The notes below the pieces were generated by a model. The model was not told the DNA's origin, made no database searches, and saw only the letters and a list, made by a program, of their open reading frames with translations. The position numbers and the translations under genes are program-made. This document shows, piece by piece, positions 15,687 through 26,369 of a stretch of 64,000 bases of DNA (its first letter is position 1; every line of letters starts with the position of its first letter). The stretch is from Paractinoplanes ovalisporus (GTDB lineage: Bacteria > Actinomycetota > Actinomycetes > Mycobacteriales > Micromonosporaceae): NCBI RefSeq assembly GCF_016834655.1, contig NZ_JAENHP010000001.1, positions 992,001-1,056,000 on the forward strand, written 5' to 3'.

Positions 15687-16725
15687 GACGGGCCGCCTTC
15701 TTCGCCGCCTTCTTGCCCTTCTTCTTGCCGTTGCCGTAGAGCTCCTTGAGCTTGACCTCGATGTCGATGCCCATGAGCCGCGCGAAGTTCTCGCCGAAGA
15801 TCTTGCGTTTCACCTCGTCGGTCAGCGGCGGATAGCCGTAGCCGTCCTGCAGGTCCTCGGGCATCTCCATGCCGGCGAACAGGTCGATGTAGGCCTGGAC
15901 CTTGGGCCACACGAAGGCCTCGGAACCCCAGAGCAGCCGGTCCGGCCCGACGTGCAGCAGGCACTTGCCGATGGCGTGCAGGGCGGCCCGCGGGGCGACC
16001 GGGTACTGGTTGATCCAGGCGGTCAGGGCCAGGTGGATGTTCTCGTACCGGGCCGCGATGTTGATGGTCTCGTTGATGAACGGCTCGCCCAGGTGGTGGA
16101 CGATGAAGTTCATCTCCGGGAAGTCCTGGGCCGCGCGCTCCAGGTCGTACGGGGCGAGGTCCTTGATGTGCTGGGTGTTGAACGCGAGTCCCTTGTGGAA
16201 CTGCACGTTGTTGACGCCGTTCTCCAGGCACGCCTCCCAGAGCGGGTAGGCCACCTGCCGGTCGTCGATCTGCCAGTGCACCCCGCCCGAGTGGGCCTGG
16301 TAGAACTTGAAACTGACCGCGCCCCACTCCTTGATCTGGCGGATCGCCTCGTTCACGGCGCCGTAGTGGCCGTGGGTGATCGGGTCGACGCCACCGCAGA
16401 ACAGCACCCGGTCGGGGTAGGCCTCCTTGAGCTTCCAGTTGTTCTCGGCCGGCGAGAAGCCGAGCTTCCAGCCGCCGTGGCTGGGCACGGTCTGGGCCAT
16501 CGCGATGTCGGTGTCCGACTCCTCGAACATCAGCCGGTACGCGTCCTCGACGGCCAGCTCGCGGCCGGTGATGTCGTCGTACGGGTAGCCCGGTCCGGAG
16601 AACTTCTTGGCGTACTCGACCAGCGCGTTGGTCCGCTCGATGCCGCCGTGCTGGAAGTCGACGTTGTCCTCGGTCAGCTTGTACATGTGGATGGCGTTGT
16701 CGAAGACGAAGAAGTCGTCCTTCAT
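15676..16725 (-). CDS. Amidohydrolase-related (family 2) protein
   Basis: A 349-residue TIM-barrel protein of the amidohydrolase 2 (ACMSD-like) group. HKGLAF, FIVHHLGEPF and RLLWGSEAF mark the metal-site strands and the C terminus is a lysine-rich tail (GNGKKKGKKAAKKAA). The first motif, normally H-x-H, reads AIHMY, and the last motif has GSE where GSD is usual, so the metal site may differ. ATG 16725 overlaps the permease stop (ATGA). It follows the transporter genes directly, so it probably does the first hydrolysis or decarboxylation of the imported compound. Confidence 0.78.
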   Translation of the reverse strand: MKDDFFVFDNAIHMYKLTEDNVDFQHGGIERTNALVEYAKKFSGPGYPYDDITGRELAVEDAYRLMFEESDTDIAMAQTVPSHGGWKLGFSPAENNWKLKEAYPDRVLFCGGVDPITHGHYGAVNEAIRQIKEWGAVSFKFYQAHSGGVHWQIDDRQVAYPLWEACLENGVNNVQFHKGLAFNTQHIKDLAPYDLERAAQDFPEMNFIVHHLGEPFINETINIAARYENIHLALTAWINQYPVAPRAALHAIGKCLLHVGPDRLLWGSEAFVWPKVQAYIDLFAGMEMPEDLQDGYGYPPLTDEVKRKIFGENFARLMGIDIEVKLKELYGNGKKKGKKAAKKAARHGK

Positions 16726-17782
16726 GCTGTGCTTCCCTCCGTTGCGTGCTCGAGGCGCTCGACGTGCCGCACCGCGAGCTGCCGCCTGCGCCGCACCGCG
16801 AACGCGGCCAGCGAGACACCGGCGATGACGGCCAGGCCGTTGAAGATGAACTCGATCCAGGTCGGCGCGCCCAGGTGCTGCAGGCCGGCGATGGTGAAAC
16901 TGACGAAGTAGGCGGCTACGACCGTGCCGAGCACGTTGACCCGGCCCGGCCGCAGCACCGCGGCACCCAGGAAGGCGGCCGCGAACGCCGGGAGCAGGAA
17001 CTGCTGACCGACAGTGGGCTGGGCGGAACCGATGCGCGAGGCGAGCAGGATGCCCGCGGCTGACGCGAGAACCGCGGCGCCCACGAACGCCCGTACGGTG
17101 TAGGAATTGATGTTGATGCCGGCCCGCGCCGCGCCCCGCAGGTTGCCGTCCATCGCGTAGAGCCGCTGCCCGAACGGCGTCCACACCACCAGGAACTCCA
17201 GCACGAGCACGATGAGCACGACGTAGAGCAACGGCAGCGGGATGCCGAACAGGTCGCCGCGGGCGATGGTGGTGAAGCCCTCGGGCACGTTCTCGAACAG
17301 CACCCGGCCGCCGGTTATCGCATAGAGCAGGCCGACCAGCAGGCTGCCCGAGGCGAGGGTGGCGATGATCGACGTCATCCCGAACTTGAGCACCAGCAAG
17401 GTGTTCAGCAACCCGACGACCACGCCGGCGAGCAGCGTGAGGATCATCGCGAGCCAGATCGGGATGCCGTTGACGACCAGCCACACGCTCAGCCCCTGGG
17501 CCAGGCCGAGCATCGGACCGACCGACGCGTCGAGATAGTGGGCCAGCAACGGGATGGTCGCGGCCAGCGCCACGAGCACGGTGACGGTCTGGTTGACCAG
17601 GATCAGGCGAAAGTTGGTGGTGGTGAAGAACGTGTCGGGGGTGAGCGCCGAGAACAGCGCGATCACCAGGACCAGCAGGCCGATCAGCCCGAACCGGCCC
17701 ACCCCGTCGACCAGCCGCTCACCGAGCCCGGCGGCGGACCGGTCGGCGCTCTGCCGCACCTTGGCCCGCTCCTGCATGAGGG

Positions 17783-17786
<4 letters not shown>
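16722..17786 (-). CDS. Ribose/fructose-type (RbsC family) ABC permease
   Basis: A 354-residue polytopic protein with about ten hydrophobic segments and the CUT2 signatures VALAATIPLLAHYLDASVGP, GMTSIIATLASGSLLVGL and a C-terminal QHLGAPTWIEFIFNGLAVI. It forms the membrane channel of the importer encoded with the ATPase (ATGA overlap) and the lipoprotein upstream. CUT2-like importers in catabolic operons take up sugars, polyols or aromatic and alicyclic acids; the adjacent CoA-ester genes suggest a carboxylic acid. Confidence 0.92.
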
Positions 17787-18531
<745 letters not shown>

Positions 18532-18535
<4 letters not shown>

Positions 18536-19755
18536 TGGGCGGCGCTCCACATCTGCGTGTACCGCTCGGCGTAGTTCACGTAGCTGTCCCAGTTCACTTT
18601 GCCGTCCTGAGGTGCGTTCGACTTGTCGAAGACGGTGGCCGGGATGCCCTGCTCGGCGTCCGGCAGTGGTTCCTGCTTGGCCAGCAACCGGTTCACCTGG
18701 TCGACCGCGGCGTAGGCGTTCCAGCCGCGCACCGCGCCGAAGTCGGCGAACTGGGTGCCCTTGGCCACGGCGGCCAGACGTTCGGGCTCGGCGTTCTTGC
18801 TCATCACCTTCACGTCGGTGCGTCCGGCGGCCTGCAGCGCGGCGGTGATGCTCTCGACCCCATTCCCGTACGGGGTGAAGATGTACTGCAGGTCGTTGCC
18901 GTACTTCTGCAGCAGCGACGTCGTGATGTTCTGCATCTCGATCGGGTCGAGCGCCTGCTTGAGCGTGCGCTCGCGCACCTCGAGCAGCTGACAGCCGGTG
19001 CAGCCCTCGAACACCTTCTTGCTCGTGTTGAGCGCTTCGACCAGGTGCGGGTAGCCGACGTCCCAGAGGAACACGGCCTTGGCCTTGCCACCGGAGTCGG
19101 CGATCGCCTTGGTCACCTCGAGCACCGACTGGAAGGTCTCGCGGCTGGAGACGTGGGCGTCGAAACCGACCGCGCCACCCTCGTCGACCGCCGAGACGCC
19201 GACCACCGGGATGCTCGCCTTGTGCAGCTCGGCAACGCCGTCGGCGACCTGGTTCTCGGGGATGGCGATGGTGATGACCGCGTCCGGCTTGTTGGCGGCC
19301 GCGGTGGCGAACGCCTTCTGGAAGCCCTCGGGACTGCCCTGGCCGTCCAGGATCTCGGCGGTCCAGCCGAGGCCCTGGGCGATGCTCTGGACCTTCTTGC
19401 CGACCTCCTCGCACGAGGTGCCGATGCTGCAGACGATCACGTTGATCTTCGCGCCGGCCGCCGGCTTGACCGACTGGGTCGGGCCCGACCAGTCCTCGTA
19501 GACCTTGATCTTGTCGAGGGTGATGTCCTTCTCGGCGCCCTCGAAATAGAGCATCCCGCTGGTTCCGGACTTGATCAGCGAGGCCGCCTGCTGCGTGTAC
19601 GCGTCGTTGACCGGCCCCGCCGCCTGATCACCGTCACCCTCACCGTCGCCACATGCGCCCGCGGCGAGCAGCAGCCCGGCGACCCCGATCAGCGCGCTGA
19701 GTTTTCTTGCCTTGGATAGGCGGAGCCGTCGTCCGGCTCCAAGCGAATCGACCAC
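18532..19755 (-). CDS. Substrate-binding lipoprotein of a CUT2-type ABC importer
   Basis: GTG 19755 preceded by GAGGTGG was chosen; it places a hydrophobic leader (ALIGVAGLLLAAGAC) with the lipidated Cys at residue 35. The 407-residue product has the periplasmic-binding type I fold: VIVCSIGTSCEEVGKKVQSIAQGLGW, DAVITIAIPENQVADGVAEL, PVVGVSAVDEGG. A CxxC pair (FEGCTGCQLL) sits in the middle. It is the first gene of the minus-strand catabolic operon, so the promoter should lie in 19756-20070. The ligand is not identifiable. Confidence 0.9.
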
Positions 19756-20069
19756 CGTGCCACCTCTTTGTCGGCGCCAGTTGTACGCAATCGAAGATTC
19801 GCATGTGATCCATGGCACGTCAATAGTTCACCCTGACGAAACATTTGGCCTGCTCAGACCGCTTGAATACGGTGAAGCCTCACTTCTCGGACAGCCTCAT
19901 GAGTCAGCGATTGTATGCATGCATCCTGCCTTCAGGCCCATCGACCGATGATCAGAAACGGTCAACTGCTTTCCCGTACGAGGGTGGGCGGCACTCCGGC
20001 GGCGGGCGTGATCGACAGCCCCGGCCGCGCCCGGAGTCCGCTGATGCCGGCAGCCGCGCTATGGCCGAA
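19756..20069. other. Promoter region of the minus-strand catabolic operon
   Basis: About 310 bp without a gene and AT-richer than its surroundings, as expected for a regulated promoter. On the minus strand a TTGACG (19818-19823) could be a -35 element, with no convincing -10. ATGCATGCAT, a 10-bp palindrome at 19915-19924 within GATTGTATGCATGCATCC, is a candidate binding site for the operon's GntR protein. Both assignments are weak. Confidence 0.4.
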
Positions 20070-20197
20070 CTGAGTTGGTGCTGACAGCAGTGGTGGCCGG
20101 GCTCAGTTGATGTCGACGGCCGCGGTGGCCGGACTCAGATGATGTCGACGGCCGCGGTGGCCGGACTCAGATGATGTCGACGGCCGCGGTGGCCGGA
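20070..20197. repeat. 32-bp tandem repeat, about four copies, from the 3' end of the next gene
   Basis: Copies begin at 20102, 20134 and 20166 with CTCAGxTGATGTCGACGGCC, a degenerate one at 20070, and the series continues into coding sequence at 20198. Each unit repeats the complement of the stop and last codons (AAVNIS-stop) of the minus-strand membrane-protein gene. Confidence 0.92.
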
Positions 20198-20198
20198 C

Positions 20199-20522
20199 TC
20201 AGCTGATGTTGACGGCCGCGACCGTGGCCGCGATCAGCAGGCCCATCGACGCGTAGAGCCAGGGCCACCAGCGGCCCGGGCGGCGGAACCCGCGCAGGGC
20301 CATGACCATGCTGACCGCACCGCCGAGGGTGGCGAGGGCCGCGACTATCCACCACACTAGCTGCTCTAAACGCCAGCACGCGCCCCAGCCGTCGACGGCC
20401 GGATCACACGGCGTGTCTTCAGGGCCTGAGAGAACGGGCGACCAGTAGAGCAACGCGAGCAGCACCTGAGCGAGCATCGGGACACAGACCACCGCGACCA
20501 GGATCCCCACGACCCGGCGCAT
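20199..20522 (-). CDS. Small membrane protein of unknown function
   Basis: A 107-residue protein with three predicted membrane helices (about 4-24, 50-70 and 85-105) and an outer loop with two cysteines (CDPAVDGWGAC). ATG 20522 was preferred because GGGAG lies six bases upstream; ATG 20528 and GTG 20543 are alternatives. I do not recognise a family. It has no operon partner. Its stop and last codons are copied in a 32-bp array downstream. Confidence 0.6.
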   Translation of the reverse strand: MRRVVGILVAVVCVPMLAQVLLALLYWSPVLSGPEDTPCDPAVDGWGACWRLEQLVWWIVAALATLGGAVSMVMALRGFRRPGRWWPWLYASMGLLIAATVAAVNIS

Positions 20523-20666
20523 CGGCATCTCCCAGCGCTCCACGTCGATATCGTGCCCTACTTGCCGGGCAGCATGGGGGCAGCGCGAACCGGCCCGGGT
20601 CGCGCGCTTCCCAGCGAGCCGCGACTGTTCACGGGCGGCGAGCTGAGCGGGCCCCCGATGCCGAGG

Positions 20667-21395
20667 TCATGCGGGCACGGAGTGGGCCGTCGCGGTCAGG
20701 AAGCTGAGGACCTCGGTGGCGAACCGGTCGGGGGCCAGGCTGTGCACGCGGTGCCCGACCGGGATCGTCGCCAGTCGGGCGTCGTGCATCTCGGCTACCG
20801 CCTCGGCCAGGCGGCGTGGCGGGATGCAGCTGGTCGGGCCGCCGGAGAGGACCAGGGTGGGCTGCCGGGCCGCACCCAGCCGGGACCACCAGGCCAGGTC
20901 GGGCCGGGTCAGCTGGCTCAGCAGGGACGCCAGCGCCCGCAGGTCGTAGTCACGGCGTACGGAAACGATCCCGGCCACCGCGGCGAGCACCTGGAACGGA
21001 TTGATGCCGCGCACCCGCTCGGCCCGGCGCGGGGGCGCGGCCAGGTCTTCCAGCACGAGCCGGGCGATCCGCTCGGGCACCTCGGCGGCGGCCGCCAGCG
21101 CGATGTAGGCCCCGACGGAATGCCCAACGACCAGCGCGTCCCGCAGGTCGAGGGCTTGGAGGAGGCCGAGCAGGTCGTCGCGGAGGCCGGCCAGCGAGTA
21201 GTCCCCCGGGCGGCCGCTGGCGCCGTGGCCGCGCAGGTCGACCGCGATGGTGCGGTGCCCGGTCAGGCGCGGGGCGAAGCGATCCCAGGTGGTGGAGCTG
21301 CTGCCGCTGCCGTGCAGCAGCACCGCGGGGGTCCCGTCCGGATCACCGGCTTCCCGATAAGCGAGGCGAACACCGTTGATCTCGACCGACTCCAT
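20667..21395 (-). CDS. Alpha/beta-hydrolase
   Basis: A 242-residue hydrolase: oxyanion HGSGSSSTTW at 28-37, DLRGHGASGRP at 53-63, nucleophile S93 in GHSVG, and a C-terminal His in PVGHRVHSLAP. The acidic residue usually found after the sixth strand (GGxxD) is replaced in LSGGPTSCIPP, so the acid must come from elsewhere or activity is altered. Substrate unknown. It is transcribed away from the large kinase/GGDEF gene, sharing a 216-bp intergenic region. Confidence 0.85.
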   Translation of the reverse strand: MESVEINGVRLAYREAGDPDGTPAVLLHGSGSSSTTWDRFAPRLTGHRTIAVDLRGHGASGRPGDYSLAGLRDDLLGLLQALDLRDALVVGHSVGAYIALAAAAEVPERIARLVLEDLAAPPRRAERVRGINPFQVLAAVAGIVSVRRDYDLRALASLLSQLTRPDLAWWSRLGAARQPTLVLSGGPTSCIPPRRLAEAVAEMHDARLATIPVGHRVHSLAPDRFATEVLSFLTATAHSVPA

Positions 21396-21611
21396 GCATG
21401 CTGTTTACCAGACGTTGGTGAACTGGCCGGTTCGATGTCACTCGATGAACCAGCAGGCGCGGGTCGGCGATGGGGTACCAGCCGGCCCGGCTGCCGTCGG
21501 CTGAGAAAGCTTGCCTCGACAGAAGTGCGCCGGTGGTTGGTGGGGCGCCGCTCAGCAACCCGGAGGCCGGGCCGATAGGACTTACGGTTCTGCGGGAAGG
21601 TTGCGTCTTCG

Positions 21612-24600
21612 ATGTCGGACACCCAGGTCGAGGTGCTGTACGAGAGTGCGCGCACCCGGGTCGTGCGGATCCCCGCGCACGGGGCCGGCCGGGGTGTGAT
21701 CCGCAAGGAGCTGCGCGGCGCCGACGCCGTCGAACGCTGCCGCCGGGAACGCGAGATCCTGCTGCGGCTGGCCGGCGTCGAGGGGGTGGCCCGGCTCGCC
21801 GCCGGCGCGCCCGACGACACCACGCTGCTGCTGGTCGACGAGGGTGACCGGTCCCTGGCCGACTGGCTGCGGGCGGGCCGGCCGCCGATCGGCGCCGTCA
21901 TCGACGTGGCGGCCCGGCTGGCCGACGTGATCACGGCCGTGCACGCCGCCGGGGTCACCCACAAGGACATCAACCCGGCCAACGTGGTGCTCGACGGCGA
22001 CCGGCCGGTGCTGATCGACTTCGAGCTGGCCACCACGGCCGCCGAGGAGCGGCCCGGCTTCACCCATCAGAACCAGGTGGTGGGCACGCTGACCTACCTG
22101 GCGCCCGAGCAGACCGGCCGCACCGGCCGCGCGGTCGACCAGCGCTCCGACCTCTACTCCTTCGGCGCCACCCTGTACGAGATGGCGGCCGGTCGCCCGC
22201 CGTTCACCGGGACCGCCCCGCTGCAGCTGCTGCACGACCACCTGGCCCGCCGACCGGCCCGGGTCACCCAGCACGACCCGGCCGTGCCGCCCCGGCTGGC
22301 CGACCTCATCGACCGGCTGCTCGAGAAGGAACCGGACCGCCGCTACCAGAGCGCCGCCGGCTGCGCCTACGACCTGCGGCACCTCGACGACGAGCAGTTC
22401 CTGCTGGGTGCCCGCGACTTCCCGACCCGGCTGAGCGGTCCCTCGCACCTGGTCGGCCGGGACGCCGAGATCGACACGCTGCGCGGCGCGCTCGACGAGG
22501 CGCTGGCCGGCCGGCTGCGCGGGCTGCTGGTCAGTGGGCCGTCCGGGGTCGGCAAGACGGCCCTGATCAACGAGCTGCGCCCGGCCGTCACCGCGGCCGG
22601 AGGCTGGTTCGTCACCGGCAAGTTCGACCAGTTCCGCCAGGACGCGGCCGCGGACGGCGCCGCCTCGGTCTACCGTGCGCTGGTCCGGCTGCTGCTCAGC
22701 GAGAACGAGGCCGACCTGGCCCGGTTGCGGGCGGCGCTGGGGCCGGCCCTGGGCGCCAACGCCGGCCTGCTCGCCGGTCTCGTGCCCGAGCTCGGTCCGC
22801 TGCTGGGCGTCGAACCCGAGGAGGCCCGCGGCGACCAGGCCGAGGTGCAGGGCCGCCTCATCCAGGCCGCGCTGGCCCTGGCCCGCACCGTGGTCTCGCC
22901 GGCCCGGCCGCTGGTGATGGTCGTCGACGACCTGCAGTGGGCCACGGCCACCCAGATCGCCCTGCTCGAGGCCCTGCTGACCGACGACGGGATGCCGGGC
23001 CTGCTGATGATCGGCGCCTACCGCGAGGAGGAGGTCGACGCCGCCCACCCGCTGTCCGCGGTGCTGTCGCGCTGGCAGCGCATCGATCCGCCGCCGCAGG
23101 CACTGCGCCTGCGGAACCTGCCCGCCGACGACCTGGCCGAACTGCTCGCCGAGACGCTGCGGATGCCCGCCGACCGGGCCGGCACGCTGGCCGAGGTGAT
23201 CGCGCCGCGCACCGGCGGCAACCCGTTCGACACGGTCGAGCTGATCAACAGCCTGCGCGGCGGGGGCGTCCTGACCCACACCGACGAGGGCTGGGCCTGG
23301 GATGCCGCGGCCGTCAACCGCTGGGTCGGCGACCGTGACATCGGTGACTTGCTGCTGGCCCGGCTCGAGCGGCTGTCCCGGCCGTCGCGGCAACTGCTGG
23401 CCGTGATGGCCGCGCTGGGCGGCGAGACCAGCCTGGGCCTGCTCGCGCCCGCGCTCGCCGTCACCCCGGCCGAGGTCGAGGCCCGGCTGGCCCCGGCGCT
23501 GGAGGACGGGCTGGTCGTGGTGCACCAGGACGGCGACGTCCACGAGGTGGCGTTCCGGCACGACCGGGTGCAGAAGGCCGCGTACGCGCTCACCCCGGCC
23601 CGGGCCCGCCGCCTGGTCCACCTGGTGCTGGCCGGGCGGTTGTCCGGCCGGCCGGAGTTCGCCGCCGTGGCCGCCCGGCAGTACCTCCCAGCGGCCGGCC
23701 TGATCACCGGCGAGGCCGAGCGGCGGCGGGTGGCCGAACTGTTCCGGTCGACCGCGGCCGCCCTCCGCATGATCAACGCAGCGGCGGCCGAGCGGTACGT
23801 GGCCGCCGCCGTCGACCTCGCCCCGGACGGGGACCCGGCGCTGCTCGACCGGCTGCGGATCGACCACCACCGCGCGCTCTACAGCGTGGGCCGCCCGGCC
23901 GAGGCCGACGCGCTCTACGCCGTGCTGGCCGGGCGGCTCGACCCGATCGTCCTGGCCGAACCGGCCGGCGTGCAGATCGAGAGCCTCACGGTCCGCGGAC
24001 GCGCGGCCGACGCGCTCGACCTCGGCAAGGAACTGCTGGACCGGCTCGGCTTCTCCGTCAGCGACCGGCCGCAGCAGGCCGGCGTCGACGAGCTCCGGGC
24101 GTGGGCGGCCGGCCTGCGCAGCGGCGACGACCTGGGGCGGGCCGACGTGTCCGAGCCGGCCACGGTCGCCGCCTGCCGCCTGGTGAGCCGGATGATGCCG
24201 CCGGCCTTCTTCAGCGACCACACCACCCTGGTCGCGCTGGTGACCACCGCCCAGCGGATCTGGGCCGGGCACGGCCCGTCGGCCGCCCTGGTCGTGCCGC
24301 TGGCGCACTCGGGCATCGCCTCCATCGGGTTCCGCGACGACTACGCGACCGGATACCGCGTGCTGCGGCACATCGCGGAGGTCGGCGAGGCGCGCGGCTG
24401 GGAGGCCGAGACGGCGGCGGCCCGGTTCCTCGCCTCGGTCAGCACCACCCACTGGTTCGAGCCGGTCGAGCACAGCGTCGACCTGGCCCGGCGGGCCTTC
24501 GACGCGCTGGTCCGCAACGGCGACCTGGCGTTCGCATGCTTCACCACGCACACCACCGTGCCCGCGCTGCTCGACTGCGCGCCCACGCTGGCCGCCTTCG

Positions 24601-26369
24601 AGGCCGAGCTGAACCGGGCGACCGCCTTCACCACCAAGGTCGGCAACGAGCAGAACGCCGCCATCATGGCCGAGTTCGCGGTCATGCACCGCGCTCTGGC
24701 CTCCGACGCCAACGCCGCGCGGACCACCACCGACCTCACCGCCAACCCGATGGCCGCGGCCTACCGGCACACCACCCGGGCCCTGCTGGCGGCCTTCTTC
24801 GGCGACTCGTCGACGCTGGTCGCCGCGGCCGCCGGCATCGAGGCCACGCTGCCGTTCGTGTCGGGCAACTACTTCAGCGCCACGGCCCAGTTCGCCCGGG
24901 TGCTGGCGCTGCTGGCCGAACGCCGCTTCGCCGACGCCGACCCGGTGATGCAGTGGCTGGCCGCCCGGGCCGCCGACGCCCCGGCCAACTTCGACCACCT
25001 CGTGCTGCACCTGCGGGCCGAACGGGCCTGGGCGGCCGGCGACGAGTCGGCCGGTCCCCTGTTCGACGCGGCGCTGCGGGCGGTGGCCCGCCGGCGACGG
25101 CCGTGGCACCACGCGTTCCTGGCCGAGCGGGCCGCGCGTTTCCACCTGTCCGAGGGCATGGAGTACGTGGGGCACCGTCTGCTGCGCGACGCCCAGGAGC
25201 ATTGGCGGGACTGGGGGGCCGACGCCAAGGCGGCCGCCCAGGAGCGGGAGTTCCCGTTCCTGCGCGAGCGGCGCACGGCCGCGCTGGCCGCCAGCGTGGC
25301 CTCGACCACGATGGCGGCCGAGGCGGTCGACCTGATGGCGGTGGTCGAGGCGTCGCGGGCGCTGAGTTCGGAGACCCGGATCGACCGGCTGCGCATCCGG
25401 GTGGTCGAGATCCTGAGCACGCTGACCGGCGCGACCAAGGTGCATCTGCTGACCCGCGACGACGGCGAGGGTGACTGGACCGACGGCGGAGTGGCGATCA
25501 CGCCGCAGCGGGTGCCGCTGAGCATCGTGCGGTACGCCGAGCGGACCCGGACGCCACTGGTGCTGGACAACGCGGTCGACGACCCCCGGTTCGCCCAGGA
25601 CCCGTACCTGGACGGCCTGGACCTCTACGCCGCGCTCGCGGTGACCGTGCTCTCGCACGGAGAGCCCCGCGCCATGCTAGTGCTGGAGAACCGGCTGTGG
25701 CGGGGCACCTTCACCGAGGAGCGGCTGGACGCCGTGCGCATCATCGCCAGCCAGCTGATCGTCTCGATCGAGAACGCGACCCTTTATGCGTCGCTCGAGC
25801 AGAAGGTGGCCGAGCGCACCGAGCAGCTGCGCCTGGCCAACGCGCAGCTGGAGATCCTCAGCGGCACCGACCCGCTGACCGGCATCGCGAACCGACGTCG
25901 CCTGGACCGCGAGCTCGACCTGGCCTGGCAGTCGGCCGCCGGTGAGCCGCTGGCCGTGGCGATGATCGACATCGACCATTTCAAGCTCTACAACGACCGG
26001 CTCGGCCACGCCGCCGGCGACGGCTGCCTGCGCGTGGTGGCCCGCACGATCGCCCGGGTGGTGCGCGACGAGGGTCTGGTCGCCCGCTACGGCGGTGAGG
26101 AGTTCACCATCGTGCTGCCCCGCACCGGCGCGGCCGCCGCCGTCGCGGTCGCCGAGCGGGTCCAGCAGGCGATCCACGCCGCCGCCCAGCCGCACCCGGC
26201 CGCGCCGTCCGGCCTGGTGACCGTCAGCGTGGGCGTGAGCTGCGAGGTCCCGTCATCCGGGCGCCGGGTCGCGGACCTGATCGCGGACGCCGACGCCGGC
26301 CTGTACGAGGCCAAGCACGCCGGCCGCAACCAGGTCCGGTTCGCCGGTCGGGCGGTCACCGGCCGCTGA
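21612..26369 (+). CDS. Giant signalling protein: Ser/Thr kinase-like, AAA ATPase, helical repeats, GAF, GGDEF
   Basis: 1585 residues. The kinase-like domain spans about 8-265 with K32, catalytic loop HKDINPAN (H117, D119, N124) and DFE (136-138) instead of DFG. Next an AAA/STAND-type ATPase with Walker A GPSGVGKT (309-316) and acidic D439-D440, then a long helical (TPR-like) region to about 1235, a GAF domain about 1245-1390, a short coiled coil (1392-1417) and a diguanylate cyclase with GGEEF at 1494-1498. The position of the inhibitory RxxD site reads RDEG, so feedback inhibition may be lost. It faces the exopolysaccharide operon, suggesting it makes c-di-GMP to control it. Confidence 0.9.
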   Translation: MSDTQVEVLYESARTRVVRIPAHGAGRGVIRKELRGADAVERCRREREILLRLAGVEGVARLAAGAPDDTTLLLVDEGDRSLADWLRAGRPPIGAVIDVAARLADVITAVHAAGVTHKDINPANVVLDGDRPVLIDFELATTAAEERPGFTHQNQVVGTLTYLAPEQTGRTGRAVDQRSDLYSFGATLYEMAAGRPPFTGTAPLQLLHDHLARRPARVTQHDPAVPPRLADLIDRLLEKEPDRRYQSAAGCAYDLRHLDDEQFLLGARDFPTRLSGPSHLVGRDAEIDTLRGALDEALAGRLRGLLVSGPSGVGKTALINELRPAVTAAGGWFVTGKFDQFRQDAAADGAASVYRALVRLLLSENEADLARLRAALGPALGANAGLLAGLVPELGPLLGVEPEEARGDQAEVQGRLIQAALALARTVVSPARPLVMVVDDLQWATATQIALLEALLTDDGMPGLLMIGAYREEEVDAAHPLSAVLSRWQRIDPPPQALRLRNLPADDLAELLAETLRMPADRAGTLAEVIAPRTGGNPFDTVELINSLRGGGVLTHTDEGWAWDAAAVNRWVGDRDIGDLLLARLERLSRPSRQLLAVMAALGGETSLGLLAPALAVTPAEVEARLAPALEDGLVVVHQDGDVHEVAFRHDRVQKAAYALTPARARRLVHLVLAGRLSGRPEFAAVAARQYLPAAGLITGEAERRRVAELFRSTAAALRMINAAAAERYVAAAVDLAPDGDPALLDRLRIDHHRALYSVGRPAEADALYAVLAGRLDPIVLAEPAGVQIESLTVRGRAADALDLGKELLDRLGFSVSDRPQQAGVDELRAWAAGLRSGDDLGRADVSEPATVAACRLVSRMMPPAFFSDHTTLVALVTTAQRIWAGHGPSAALVVPLAHSGIASIGFRDDYATGYRVLRHIAEVGEARGWEAETAAARFLASVSTTHWFEPVEHSVDLARRAFDALVRNGDLAFACFTTHTTVPALLDCAPTLAAFEAELNRATAFTTKVGNEQNAAIMAEFAVMHRALASDANAARTTTDLTANPMAAAYRHTTRALLAAFFGDSSTLVAAAAGIEATLPFVSGNYFSATAQFARVLALLAERRFADADPVMQWLAARAADAPANFDHLVLHLRAERAWAAGDESAGPLFDAALRAVARRRRPWHHAFLAERAARFHLSEGMEYVGHRLLRDAQEHWRDWGADAKAAAQEREFPFLRERRTAALAASVASTTMAAEAVDLMAVVEASRALSSETRIDRLRIRVVEILSTLTGATKVHLLTRDDGEGDWTDGGVAITPQRVPLSIVRYAERTRTPLVLDNAVDDPRFAQDPYLDGLDLYAALAVTVLSHGEPRAMLVLENRLWRGTFTEERLDAVRIIASQLIVSIENATLYASLEQKVAERTEQLRLANAQLEILSGTDPLTGIANRRRLDRELDLAWQSAAGEPLAVAMIDIDHFKLYNDRLGHAAGDGCLRVVARTIARVVRDEGLVARYGGEEFTIVLPRTGAAAAVAVAERVQQAIHAAAQPHPAAPSGLVTVSVGVSCEVPSSGRRVADLIADADAGLYEAKHAGRNQVRFAGRAVTGR

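Noticed and set aside
19910..19930. A sixth copy of the GntR regulon palindrome (GATTGTATGCATGCATCC)
   Set aside because: The left half matches at eight positions but the right half does not; more likely a site for another regulator.
21582..25658. A 1358-codon open frame on the minus strand opposite the giant kinase/GGDEF gene
   Set aside because: High-GC codon bias of the plus-strand gene keeps the opposite frame open; its translation is Arg/Gly/Gln/His-rich without any domain.
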